Below, in pieces: positions 36,121 through 45,225 of a stretch of DNA of 64,000 bases (position 1 is its first letter; each line of letters opens with the position of its first letter). The position numbers were made by a program, and so were the translations under genes. The notes beneath the pieces were generated by a model. The model saw only the letters and a list, made by a program, of their open reading frames with translations, searched no databases and was not told where the DNA came from. The DNA is taken from the NCBI RefSeq assembly GCF_036248255.1, contig NZ_CP109178.1, forward strand, positions 5,828,001 through 5,892,000, given 5' to 3'. The stretch is from Streptomyces sp. NBC_01717 (GTDB lineage Bacteria > Actinomycetota > Actinomycetes > Streptomycetales > Streptomycetaceae).

Positions 36121-37842
36121 TCAGGATCCCCCTGCGTCGCGGATGGCTTTGATCTCCGGGTAGACCGGCTGCCACATGGCGTCCCGCACCAGCTTGCCGA
36201 AGCCGTCGTCGACCTCCGTGCGGGCGACGCCGTCGTGGGCCGCGGCGCGGCCGACCGCTCCCGCCACCGCGGCGGAGGTCGCGCGCAGCGCGTCGGGCAG
36301 CGGGAGGACGGGCGCGCCCGGCGTACTCCCGTCGACCTGTCCGGCCACCGCGTGGGCGGCGGCGACGAGCATGCCGTCGGTGACACGGGTGGCGCGGGAG
36401 AGGATCGCACCCAGGCCCAGCCCGGGAAAGATCAGCGCGTTGTTCGCCTGGCCGATCAGATACGTAACGCCCCGGTACTCGACCGGTTCGAAGGGGCTGC
36501 CGGTGGCCACCAGCACCCGCCCGTCGGTCCATTTCAGCAGGTCGGCGGGGGTGGCCTCGGCCAGTGGCGTCGGATTGGACATCGGCAGGATGACCGGCCG
36601 CCGGGTGTGGGCGGCCATCTCCCGTACCACCTGCTCGGTGAATGCACCGCCCTGACCGGAGGTGCCGATCAGCACCGTCGGCCGGACCCGACGGACCACC
36701 TCGGCGAGGGCGACGCCGCCGTGCTGCGCGTCCCGTTCCCAGCCGGCCACCTCGGCCGCCGGACGGGCGTAGCGGATCTGGGCGTCGCGCAGGCCGTCCT
36801 GGTCGTCGGTCAGCAGGCTGTACCGGTCCACGGCCCAGAAGCGGCGGTCGGCTTCCTCCTCCGGCAGCCCGTCGGCCACCAGGGCGTCGCGGAACTGGTC
36901 GGCGATGCCCGTGCCGGCGCTTCCGGCGCCGAAGACGACGATGCGGTGGTCGGTCATCGCCATGCCGCTTGCCTTCGTCGCGGACAGCACGGCGGCGAGA
37001 TTGACGGCGCCGGTGCCCTGGACGTCGTCGTTGAAGGTGAACACCCGGTCGCGGTAGTGGTCCAGGATGCGGCGGGCGTTGGCGGTGCCGAAGTCCTCCC
37101 AGTGCAGCAGCGCGTCGGGGAAGAGCCTGTTCGCGGTGGTGACATACGCGTCGATGAAGGCGTCGTACGCCTTCTCGTCCACGCGCGGATGGCGGTTGCC
37201 CAGGTAGAGGGGGTCCTCCAGCAGCTGCTGCCGGTTGGTGCCGACGTCCAGCATGACCGCGAGCGTGCGGTTGGGGTCGACCCCGCCGGCCGCGGTGTAG
37301 ACGGCGAGTTTGCCCTCGGAGATGTCGATGCCGCCGACGCCCCAGTCACCGATGCCCAGGATCGCCTCACCATCGGTCGCCACGATCAGATCGACGTCGC
37401 CGGCCCCGAGACCGGAGCCGCGCAGCGCGTCCTCGATCTCCTCGGGGGCGTTCACGGAGAGATAGATTCCGTGCGGGCGGCGGAACTCGTAGCTGTAGCG
37501 CTCGATCGCGGTGCCGACGGTCGGGGTGTAGACGATCGGCAGCATCTCGCCGAGGTGGTCGCCGACGAGCCGGTAGAACAGCACCTGGTTGCGGTCGTGC
37601 AGACCGGTCAGATAGACGTTCTTGGCGAGGTCGGTGGGCTGCGAACGGTACTGCGCATAGGCGCGCACCGCCTGCTGGTCCTGGGTGAGGGACTGCGACG
37701 GCACCAGGCCCACCAGGCCCAGTGTCGCGCGTTCCTCCGGCGTGAAGGCCGTGCCGCGGTTGAGCCGTGGATCGGCGAGTACGGCCCGGCCCGTCGCGGT
37801 GGTCTCGAAGCGGTGTTCCCCGGCGATCCACTGGGTGCCCAT
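36121..37842 (-). CDS. maeA: NAD-dependent malic enzyme (MaeA/SfcA type)
   Basis: This 573-residue enzyme oxidatively decarboxylates malate to pyruvate. It is of the long form like E. coli MaeA: LHDRNQVLFYRLV and MLPIVYTPTVGTA, the catalytic VATDGEAILGIGDWG region, and FNDDVQGTGAVNLAAVL. The dinucleotide loop is VVFGAGSAGTGIAD. The NAD preference is inferred from the family. The whole length is present. Its neighbours are not metabolically linked. Confidence 0.94.
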   Translation of the reverse strand: MGTQWIAGEHRFETTATGRAVLADPRLNRGTAFTPEERATLGLVGLVPSQSLTQDQQAVRAYAQYRSQPTDLAKNVYLTGLHDRNQVLFYRLVGDHLGEMLPIVYTPTVGTAIERYSYEFRRPHGIYLSVNAPEEIEDALRGSGLGAGDVDLIVATDGEAILGIGDWGVGGIDISEGKLAVYTAAGGVDPNRTLAVMLDVGTNRQQLLEDPLYLGNRHPRVDEKAYDAFIDAYVTTANRLFPDALLHWEDFGTANARRILDHYRDRVFTFNDDVQGTGAVNLAAVLSATKASGMAMTDHRIVVFGAGSAGTGIADQFRDALVADGLPEEEADRRFWAVDRYSLLTDDQDGLRDAQIRYARPAAEVAGWERDAQHGGVALAEVVRRVRPTVLIGTSGQGGAFTEQVVREMAAHTRRPVILPMSNPTPLAEATPADLLKWTDGRVLVATGSPFEPVEYRGVTYLIGQANNALIFPGLGLGAILSRATRVTDGMLVAAAHAVAGQVDGSTPGAPVLPLPDALRATSAAVAGAVGRAAAHDGVARTEVDDGFGKLVRDAMWQPVYPEIKAIRDAGGS

Positions 37843-38412
37843 GAGCGGTCTCCCGTCGTCGGCCCTCGTCGGCGCGGTCGGATTCTGGGGTACGCGGGGA
37901 TGTGGATGACCTCCTTGATCAGCGGATCCAGAAGGACAGGAGGCAAGTGCGTGTGCGTGGAATGGGTTCCGGCCCGCGCATTGCCATGTTCCATCCGCTC
38001 ACCCCAACGGCGCCACCGGAGAAAGCCGCATTCCTCCGCCCTGCGGGTTCCCCGGCGGCCCCGTCGCCGTCGGCATCGCCCCCGCTCCGTACACCGCCGT
38101 CGGCCTCCGCCGAGGTCAGGTCCTCCGCGAAGGCCTTTGCATCGCCCGCCGCAGGCCCGGATTCCACGCCGCGGGCCCGGACTCGCCGGTGCCGGGTTCT
38201 CCTCCGGGGCGACGGCCCACGGCAGACTGCCAGGTGCGGTCATCGTGCTGGTCTTCCTCTTCGAGATGTCGGACGTCTCGAGGAATCAGCCGATGGCCGC
38301 CTCACATTCGGGCTCGACACTCGCCACACGGAGCAGGGATGCAACCGCAGCAACACCATCCGACCGGATGCCCGTCCTGTATCCCGCCGGGAATGCATCG
38401 CCCCCGTTGAGG
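37843..38412. other. Gene-poor stretch between malic enzyme and FUSC genes
   Basis: These 570 bp separate two divergent genes. Open frames exist, but codon patterns are weak and no family is recognised. The FUSC protein could start earlier (ATG 38263 or 38368), which would take in part of this region. Confidence 0.45.
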
Positions 38413-40596
38413 ATGACCAACGACCAGCGTCGATGGACGCACAACACGCTTCGGTCCAGCCGCAGCTATCTGGCCCGATTCCAATGGCGGAAGCTGTGGC
38501 AATTCGGACCGTTCCATTGGAGTGATGTCGCTCCCTGGCGCGCAGTCCGGGTGGCCGTCGGTGTGATGGTGCCGCTCGCGGTCGGATCAGCCTGCGGACG
38601 CCTCGACTACGGTGCCTTCGCGGCTCTGGGAGCGCTGCCTGCCGGATTCGCTTCGTTCCAGGGCGTGACCCGGAGCCGGGTGGCGGCCGTGGCAGTGGCC
38701 AGCGCAGGCATGGCGGTCTCCACCTTCGTCGGCGCGGTCACGGCGGCGACTGCGCCATGGCTGCTGGTACCGGTCGTTGTCGTCTGGGGTTACGTCGTCG
38801 GGCTGGCCGTCTGCCTCGGGCCGAGGCTGAGCGTGGCGGCCCTCCAATGGCCGGTGGGGCTGCTGATCGCGATCGGTATGCCGCTCGGGCCGACGGAAGC
38901 TGCACTGCGGGCCGGTCTGGTGCTCGCCGGCGGGCTGTTCCAGGGCCTGCTCGTCGCCGTTTCCTGGGCTTTCCAGCGAGGCGACCCGGAGCGCGCGGCG
39001 CTCGCCGAGTCCTACCGGATCCTCGCCGTCTACGCCTCCGGCCCGGCAGCCGGGCACTTCGGGCCGCCGTCGCCGACGGCCTTTCCCTCGGCCGTTGTTC
39101 TCACCGACCCCAACCCGCTGCTGCCGATGAACGTGCGACTGCGCTTCCTGGACCTGCTCGAGCAAGCGGAACGCATCCGCGTCTCGCTCGCGGCTCTGGC
39201 CGAGCGTGCCGCTGACGACCCTTCGGAGGCCACCCTTCGCCCTGCCGCCGGCGCCGCCCGGGCGCTGGATCTCATCGCCGACACACTGAGTGCCGGACGA
39301 GCCGAACGTGCCGGACGGCTGCGCGAGTTGAACGAACTCCTGCCGAGCCTGGCTGTCGCCCCCGGCACCCGCGGGCAGTTGGCGACCGAGGCGCTCTTCG
39401 GACAGCTCCGTGCCGTGACCCGGAGCCTGGCCGGCCTTGACGCGGGGCCCGGGCGAACGCCGGTGAACCATACGGCGATCAGCCCTGTGGTTCCGGCCGG
39501 CCAGGATGGCATCGGATGGGCATCCCTCACCCTGCGAGCCAATCTCGCCCTGTCCGGGGAGACCGGGCGTCACGCTGTGCGGCTGGCCGTGGTCGCGGGG
39601 CTCGCCGAGGTGATGGTCCAGGCCACCGGCCTGTTCGAAGGCCGTTGGGTGGTACTGACGATCTTCCTGGTGCTCAAGCCCGACTACACCTCCACGGTGT
39701 ACCGCAGCATCCAACGGGCAGTGGGCACGGCCGTCGGAGCCGGTCTCGGTGCGGCAGCGGCGTGGCTTGCCCACCCGAGCTCGGTCGGGCTGATCGTCGC
39801 GGCCGGGATCGCTGTCGCGGCCGCCTATGCCCTGTTCGACGTGAACTACGTGATCTACAGCAGCTTCCTCACCGTCTTCATCGTGATCCTCCTCGACATC
39901 TTCGGCCTGCCCGCGGACACCACCGCCGTGGCCCGCCTGACCAACACCGCTGTCGGAGCGGTCCTCGCGCTCATCGCCTACTCCGTGTGGCCGACCTGGG
40001 AAGGACTCACCGCCCAGGAGAAGTTCGCCCGGATGGTCGAGGTCCACAACACCTACACCACTGCCCTGTTGCGCAGCCTTGCCCATCCCGCGCGGACCGA
40101 TCCGGCCCGACTGCGCGGCCTTCAAGCCACCGCCCGCCGCGCCCGCACCGACGCCGAGGCGTCCTCGGACCGTCTGGCCGACGAGCCGCCGCACTCGCCG
40201 TTGACTCCCGCCGTCGCGCGGACTCTGGTCGCCGTGGTGACCCGGCTGGCCCACACCGAACTGTCGCTGCACGCCCTCGTCCCGCCGCAGGCTACGGCCA
40301 TCGGCGGGGAAGAAGGCGAGGCCCGGGACGCCGATGCCGATCGGCTCGAAGCCCTGGCCACCGCGTTCGACATCGCGATGATCACTCTGGCCGAGGCGGT
40401 CAGGACGTTGCAGCCTCCCGGCCCGATTCCCCCGCTCCGCCAGGTCCAGGGCGCGCTGCGCAACCGGCCGACCGCGCTCGATCCCCGTCTGCTGCAGATC
40501 ACGGACCACCTGGTCGACACCGCCCACACGCTGGAGGACGTCCTTCGGCGACATCTTGCTCCACCGGTCGCCGGGGCCGACCGACCCGGCACGTGA
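38413..40596 (+). CDS. FUSC-family membrane protein (aromatic acid exporter type)
   Basis: This protein of about 727 residues has two blocks of five to six helices (residues about 40-180 and 395-530), each followed by a soluble helical part. That is the layout of the FUSC family (YccS, AaeB). Conserved segments include LRANLALSGETGRHAVRLAV, WVVLTIFLVLKPDYTST and RAVGTAVGAGLGAA. The start is uncertain: GAGG is only two bases before ATG 38413. Export of an aromatic or other organic acid is the family-level guess. Confidence 0.87.
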   Translation: MTNDQRRWTHNTLRSSRSYLARFQWRKLWQFGPFHWSDVAPWRAVRVAVGVMVPLAVGSACGRLDYGAFAALGALPAGFASFQGVTRSRVAAVAVASAGMAVSTFVGAVTAATAPWLLVPVVVVWGYVVGLAVCLGPRLSVAALQWPVGLLIAIGMPLGPTEAALRAGLVLAGGLFQGLLVAVSWAFQRGDPERAALAESYRILAVYASGPAAGHFGPPSPTAFPSAVVLTDPNPLLPMNVRLRFLDLLEQAERIRVSLAALAERAADDPSEATLRPAAGAARALDLIADTLSAGRAERAGRLRELNELLPSLAVAPGTRGQLATEALFGQLRAVTRSLAGLDAGPGRTPVNHTAISPVVPAGQDGIGWASLTLRANLALSGETGRHAVRLAVVAGLAEVMVQATGLFEGRWVVLTIFLVLKPDYTSTVYRSIQRAVGTAVGAGLGAAAAWLAHPSSVGLIVAAGIAVAAAYALFDVNYVIYSSFLTVFIVILLDIFGLPADTTAVARLTNTAVGAVLALIAYSVWPTWEGLTAQEKFARMVEVHNTYTTALLRSLAHPARTDPARLRGLQATARRARTDAEASSDRLADEPPHSPLTPAVARTLVAVVTRLAHTELSLHALVPPQATAIGGEEGEARDADADRLEALATAFDIAMITLAEAVRTLQPPGPIPPLRQVQGALRNRPTALDPRLLQITDHLVDTAHTLEDVLRRHLAPPVAGADRPGT

Positions 40597-40597
40597 C

Positions 40598-40639
40598 CCC
40601 GCCCCGGTACGAGCGGGATGTGACTCGTACCGGGGCGGG
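40598..40639. terminator. Bidirectional terminator between FUSC and secreted-protein genes
   Basis: CCCGCCCCGGTACGAG / CTCGTACCGGGGCGGG is a perfect 16-bp stem around a 10-nt loop between two convergent genes. Confidence 0.88.
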
Positions 40640-40676
40640 CGATTGGTGACGTAGCGGATCAGGATCGGGGCCGGGG

Positions 40677-41024
40677 TCAGCTGAAGACGACCGACCGGAG
40701 CTTCAACCGTTCGGAGGCGTGACCGCCGATGGGGCGGAGGGTGAAGGAGTCGCCGTCACAGTCGGGGCCGGTGAAGACGGTGGCGGTCGAGACGGTGTAG
40801 TTCCAGGGAGAGTCGGCGGGGTTCGACGAGTTGGGGTCGGCCACCTCGGGCAGCGTGACGCACTCCCCGCTCGGCGGGTTGATCAGCTCGGCGATCTGCG
40901 GGGTGCCGTCGAGACCGGTGTAGCTGTAGGCGAAGAACCCGACGGTCGCACTGGCCGAGGTCGGCAGAGTCACGACGAGCGCGAGCGCGCCGAGGGCGGC
41001 GGCGACGGTGGTACGAAGGCGCAT
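40677..41024 (-). CDS. Small secreted protein, function unknown
   Basis: This 115-residue protein has a Sec signal peptide (MRLRTTVAAALGALALVV...TSASA). The mature part is beta-rich, with two cysteines that could pair (GECVTL and GPDCDG). ATG 41024 follows GGGAG. I see no known domain with certainty; the repeated aromatic/Gly pattern could suit a small beta-sandwich. It probably acts outside the cell. Confidence 0.75.
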   Translation of the reverse strand: MRLRTTVAAALGALALVVTLPTSASATVGFFAYSYTGLDGTPQIAELINPPSGECVTLPEVADPNSSNPADSPWNYTVSTATVFTGPDCDGDSFTLRPIGGHASERLKLRSVVFS

Positions 41025-41675
41025 GGAAGGCACTCCCGATGGGGTACGGAGGAATACGTTCCGCTTCAATCTGTCCCGGTGACCTGCGGTTATTGCGGAG
41101 CGCGCGCCCCCGTCACCCGGAAGTGAACAGCCGAATCGGTTCTGCCGACGGCCATGTGGGTCACCTCCCGCTTCGTCGCGCTGCCGCACGACAGCCGTAC
41201 CTATGCCTGACCAGCAGAAACGCGACGACCCTGCTCGGAAGGACAACAGCTCCCAAGGCGCGGGCGTGTTGGTGCCCCGCCGACGAGGAGCCGGCCGGGG
41301 CCGGTTTCCCGAGTGTAAAGAGCAGTACACGTCGACCACCGAGGGGGTGGTGGTTGCTCGGTGACCTTGGCGGGGCGGTTGGATAGAGGCCTTCAATCGA
41401 GCGATAAGGAGAGGGTCTTGGACGGGCGTCGGTCGGCAAGGTCACGATGCTGGGCATGATCCCCCGTCTTCACGGACGACGAGCCGCCGTGGGCCGGAAG
41501 CGGGGATAGTTCCCAGGAGTTCCCGTGCTGATTCCGTGTGCCCCGCAGGTTTGTGCCCCGCCCGGCAGTCCAGAGATCGCTGCGCCTCCTGTCCGCCTGA
41601 CCCGGACGCACGCTGCGGGGCGGCTGGGCCGCTCTGCGGCCATCGGTCTCCCGTCCGGACACGAATGTCGCATTC
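41025..41675. other. Gene-poor stretch upstream of the HPP gene
   Basis: In 651 bp no convincing gene is seen. There is a short hairpin ACCACC/GGTGGT around 41336-41354. Frames on both strands lack RBS and family similarity. It may hold the promoters of both flanking genes and decayed sequence. Confidence 0.45.
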
Positions 41676-42230
41676 ATGGCATCTGACGCGCCGGGGATGC
41701 CGGAAGTCTTGGATGTCTCAACCCGCCCACGGAAGCGGCCTCCGATTCGCTGGAGGAAACCCGACGAGCCGCAACTGCCCCCGCGCACGGTCGCGTCGGC
41801 GGCCATCACCACGTCGGTCGGATTGGCCTTGTTGGTGGCCGTGGGGGCTCTCACGCACCAGATGGTGCTTGTACCGCCGCTCGCGGCCACGATGGCGATC
41901 GTCACCGCGACTCCCGCCTCGCCTCTGGCGCAGCCCCGCCATGTCATCGGCGGCCACATGCTGTCCTGCCTTGTCTGCTTCACGGTGCTGGCCCTCGGCT
42001 GGCACGGCCCTTGGGCCGCTGTCGTGGCCTGCGGCATCGCCTGCGGACTCGTGCTCGTGCTCAAGGCGGCCCATCCACCAGCCATGGCGACCGCCGTCAT
42101 GATCATGCTCACCGCCCCGCCTGCTACCCGCTTCGTACCCCTGCTGGCCGCGGGCGCGGTGCTGCTCGTCATGGTGCAGATGGTCTCCGCCCGTCTGCAG
42201 CGAGAGGTCTATCCCACCTCCTGGTGGTGA
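41676..42230 (+). CDS. HPP-family membrane protein
   Basis: This 184-residue protein has four or five helices and the family motif HPP in LKAAHPPAMATAV. The segments AAITTSVGLALLVAVGALT, LVPPLAATMAIVTATPASPLAQPRH and GGHMLSC are typical. Some HPP proteins have been linked to nitrite transport in plastids and cyanobacteria; the role here is open. ATG 41676 has no strong RBS; ATG 41697 is another possible start. Confidence 0.83.
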   Translation: MASDAPGMPEVLDVSTRPRKRPPIRWRKPDEPQLPPRTVASAAITTSVGLALLVAVGALTHQMVLVPPLAATMAIVTATPASPLAQPRHVIGGHMLSCLVCFTVLALGWHGPWAAVVACGIACGLVLVLKAAHPPAMATAVMIMLTAPPATRFVPLLAAGAVLLVMVQMVSARLQREVYPTSWW

Positions 42231-42361
42231 GCTGACGCGGAGTTGCCTGCGGAGCAGATGAGCGAGGCCGTAGGCGCGATCCCGGCTACCCACGACAGCA
42301 CTGGCCTCTACCTGTTCGGATAACCTCTCCGGAACAGACCAGAGCGACCTGCGAGCAACCA

Positions 42362-42816
42362 GTGATCCGAGACCTGTACAACGTCCGGTTGCAGTCCGTG
42401 GAAGGTGTTTCCACACCGCTGACCGACGACGAGGAGCAGCGCATGCGGGCGATGCTGTTCGGCGAGCTCGGCAACGAAATCGCCGACCGGGGCTGGGTCC
42501 GGTTCCCCGCGTACTCGCCGGAGGACCGCCGCCGGCTGATCGACGTAGCGCACCGCCTCAGCTCTCACTGGGGGCAGCAGGTGTTCGTCGAGGCCGAAGA
42601 CCAGTGCAGGCTGAAGCTCTATCTCGCCGGGTACGGGACGCAGTCGGCGGACCCGACCTTCCGCCGACCGCGTACGAGATCGACAGGGTGGACCGCGTGA
42701 GCAGCATCCGTTCAGCCCTGCTGAAGACCGCCTACGGCGAACTCGCGCTCAAGTCCGCGGACATGGTGGACGTGACGCCTGCGAACCACCGGCACAGCTC
42801 GATCTGGTTCGCCTGA
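42362..42816 (+). pseudogene. Hypothetical gene split by a frameshift near 42660
   Basis: From GTG 42362 a frame with strong GC3 bias codes for about 100 residues (MIRDLYNVRLQSVEG..., with EEQRMRAMLFGELGNEIADR), then reaches a stop at 42700 in poor codons. From about 42660 the next frame carries the same strong codon bias to a stop at 42816 (AYEIDRVDRVSSIRSALLK...). A single base missing near 42657-42665 would join them into one protein of about 150 residues. The family is not recognised. A sequencing error is possible. Confidence 0.5.
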
Positions 42817-42901
42817 CCCACACCGAGGGCGTGACGTGAAGTCCCGTTCGCATGGTGGGAGATGGCAGTAGTGCGGTACGGTGACGAAATCCTCACGCTC
42901 T

Positions 42902-42979
42902 GTGTGCAAACGCGTACACAGGGCGGCCCCCGGCGGTGCGCCAACACCAACCGAGGGCCTTCATCACCAGTGGAAGTAG
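42902..42979 (+). CDS. Possible short upstream reading frame of the HTH gene
   Basis: GTG 42902 opens a 25-codon frame ending in TAG, 9 bp before the HTH protein start. No strong RBS is present. It could be a translated leader or chance; reported only because of its tight spacing. Confidence 0.25.
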   Translation: MCKRVHRAAPGGAPTPTEGLHHQWK

Positions 42980-42988
42980 CCACCGGAA

Positions 42989-43963
42989 ATGCTGCGTCAT
43001 GCTATCTCCCCGTCCCGCCGCTTCACGAAGGCATCACACGATGTCGTGCGCCATCCGCGCCTGAGCAGTGACGCGAAAATCCTGCTCCTCTACGTCCAGG
43101 GCCTTCCCGAAGACGCTCCGTGCAGGCCCCTGAGCGAACTCGCCCGGAAACTGGGCATCAAGGGCCGCGCGTACCAGAAGGCGAAGGAACAACTCGTCGC
43201 GCACGGGTACGTACACGAATGGCGAACCCAGGGCGGTCGAGGCCGCTGGATCACCGAGCAACTGGTCGCGAACACCCCTCTGACGATCGAGCAGGCGGCA
43301 CACCTGCGAGGGGCCCCGCCCACCACCGCGCCACCGAGTGCGCACATTCCGACGGTCGGCGAACCGGCCGCCCGGACGGTCGGTGGCTATAAAGCCGTAG
43401 AAGACCACAGTGACAAGACCACTCCCCACCCACCCTCCGAAGCCGAGCCGGCGACGGACCCGGAGCCCGAACCGACGCCGAGACCGGTCGACTCCCATCA
43501 ACTGGCCTGCGCGGAACGGGTCCTGCTCTCGTTGCGCCACACCCGTCGCGAACTGCACCTGGGGGCGCGCGAGGCCCGCGCACTGGCCGTGGAGGCGGTC
43601 AAGTGGCTGGAGCGCGGCCTGAGCGAATCCGACCTGAGACACGCACTGCTCGCCGAACGCCCGGAAGACGGCGTGCGCTCGGCGTTCGGCTTCCTGCGCT
43701 ACCGCCTCGTCCAGAAGCTCCCCGCGGCCCCGGCTCCGCCCCCGTTGCCTCAACGCCCGTCGGCCGCTGCCCTGGTCGTCTGCTCATCGCCCGGTGAGGA
43801 ACACGTTTTCCGTCCCCTGGGAGACGAGACGGAATGCGCGCCGTGCCGACAGGCCACCGCATGCGCGGCCTTCTACGGCGCCCCCGCACCGGAGCCTGAT
43901 CGCATCCCGTGGCGCGAACGGTTCGCGAACATCAAATTGAGTCAGTCGCGTCCCTGCGGATAG
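42989..43963 (+). CDS. Helix-turn-helix domain protein
   Basis: This 324-residue protein has a winged-helix-like N-terminal domain: HPRLSSDAKILLLYVQGLPE, then LSELARKLGIKGRAYQKAKEQLVAHGY and GRWITEQLV. A Pro/Glu-rich linker follows (about residues 110-170), then a helical domain. A small C-terminal part has cysteines (TECAPCRQATAC) that may bind metal. Similar proteins are common in Streptomyces genomes and plasmids and are taken as regulators. The ATG has a weak RBS. Confidence 0.75.
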   Translation: MLRHAISPSRRFTKASHDVVRHPRLSSDAKILLLYVQGLPEDAPCRPLSELARKLGIKGRAYQKAKEQLVAHGYVHEWRTQGGRGRWITEQLVANTPLTIEQAAHLRGAPPTTAPPSAHIPTVGEPAARTVGGYKAVEDHSDKTTPHPPSEAEPATDPEPEPTPRPVDSHQLACAERVLLSLRHTRRELHLGAREARALAVEAVKWLERGLSESDLRHALLAERPEDGVRSAFGFLRYRLVQKLPAAPAPPPLPQRPSAAALVVCSSPGEEHVFRPLGDETECAPCRQATACAAFYGAPAPEPDRIPWRERFANIKLSQSRPCG

Positions 43964-44083
43964 GGCCCGCGACCTGCTGCGTGAGTGCGTCGACGGAAGG
44001 GTGGGCCAGTGACGAGGGCCGGACTCCACACCGCCACCAAGAGGGCCTACGTCCGCGGCGGCGTACCCGTCCCCGCGCAGAGC

Positions 44084-45091
44084 TCAGACGCCGAGCCAGC
44101 CCCGCAGTATTGCCTGTGCGCCGGCCTGAAAGCGGGTTTCGGCGTTCAGGGAGTCCAGGAGCTGTGAGATGCGGCGACGGGCTGTGTGGACATGCACGCC
44201 CATGCGGCGGGCTATCGCTTCGTCCTTGAGTCCTGAGGCGAGCAGGCCGAGGAGTTCCTTCTGAGTTTCGGGAAGGGAAGCGTCGGCGCCGCCGAGAGGG
44301 GTTGCCTGGTCCCAGACCGTCTCGAAGAGAGGGACCAGGGCATTGCGGAGCAAGGCGTCGCCGACGACCAGGGCCGTGGCTGTGGGATCCGTGGTCTCGG
44401 TCGGGGGGAGGAGGGTGATGCGGCGGTCGACGATGATGAGTTTGGTCGGGACGCCGGTGGTGACGCGGGCACGGAGGCCGTGGGAGATCAGGGTGTTGAG
44501 GGAGCGCATTCTGCCGGGGTAGGAGAGGCCTTCGCGGTCTATCACCGTACGGACCTCTATGCCCCTGTCGAGGAGGGCCTTGATGTCCAGGCCCGGAGAG
44601 CGTGAACTGTCCGCGTCCTCCGGGCCTTTGGCGTACGGGGGACGATCGAACACCATCACCTCCTGTTCCGCTGAGGCCAGCAACGACTCGGCTCGTTCGC
44701 CCACGGCGCGCGTGCCGGTCACCACTTCTATTCCGCCCTCCGACGCACTGGGGGAACCCTCCATCAGGCGGCCGGCGATCCGGTCCGCCGACATCATCAG
44801 GCGTTCCAATTCGGCGGAACGAAGGTGGAGTTCGGCCTGACGGCGGTGGATGAGGGTGCGGATCGCGGCCGCCGGGGCAGCCGGGTGGGGGAGTGCGGAG
44901 GCGGCGTCGCCGGGGGTGGTGAAGCCATGGTCCGAGAGCCGGGTCAGAGCGGCGTTCAACCGCTCGCGCGGAATGCCGAGTACACGCGCCAACTCTTCAG
45001 GTTTCGCGGCGCGTTGCCTGAGCAGTGCTTCGTAGGTTCTCTCCTCGTCCTCCCCCAGGCCGAGGTCCTGCAGTTCCGCCCCCTGGATCAT
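44084..45091 (-). CDS. LuxR-type transcriptional regulator with TrmB-like N-terminus
   Basis: This 335-residue regulator has an N-terminal winged HTH of TrmB type (EERTYEALLRQRAAKPEELARVLG) and a middle sensor domain. A C-terminal LuxR HTH follows (ETQKELLGLLASGLKDEAIARRMGVHVHTARRRISQLLD). No receiver domain is present. It is divergent from the M4 protease gene, with 134 bp between the starts, and may control it; such pairing is frequent in Streptomyces. Confidence 0.9.
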   Translation of the reverse strand: MIQGAELQDLGLGEDEERTYEALLRQRAAKPEELARVLGIPRERLNAALTRLSDHGFTTPGDAASALPHPAAPAAAIRTLIHRRQAELHLRSAELERLMMSADRIAGRLMEGSPSASEGGIEVVTGTRAVGERAESLLASAEQEVMVFDRPPYAKGPEDADSSRSPGLDIKALLDRGIEVRTVIDREGLSYPGRMRSLNTLISHGLRARVTTGVPTKLIIVDRRITLLPPTETTDPTATALVVGDALLRNALVPLFETVWDQATPLGGADASLPETQKELLGLLASGLKDEAIARRMGVHVHTARRRISQLLDSLNAETRFQAGAQAILRGWLGV

Positions 45092-45225
45092 GACCGAATT
45101 CTTTCGTGGTCACTGCACCCACACAAGTGTGCGTGTCCACTTGTCAACACGCGTGACTCATTGATGCGTTCAGGTCACCCAGGGTTGCATGGGCATGCCC
45201 AGACAGCCAGCGTGGGAGGGGAACC

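Noticed and set aside
36235..38412. 726-residue N-terminal extension of the FUSC protein
   Set aside because: It runs antisense to the malic enzyme gene and has no family similarity; only the part from about 38413 is FUSC.
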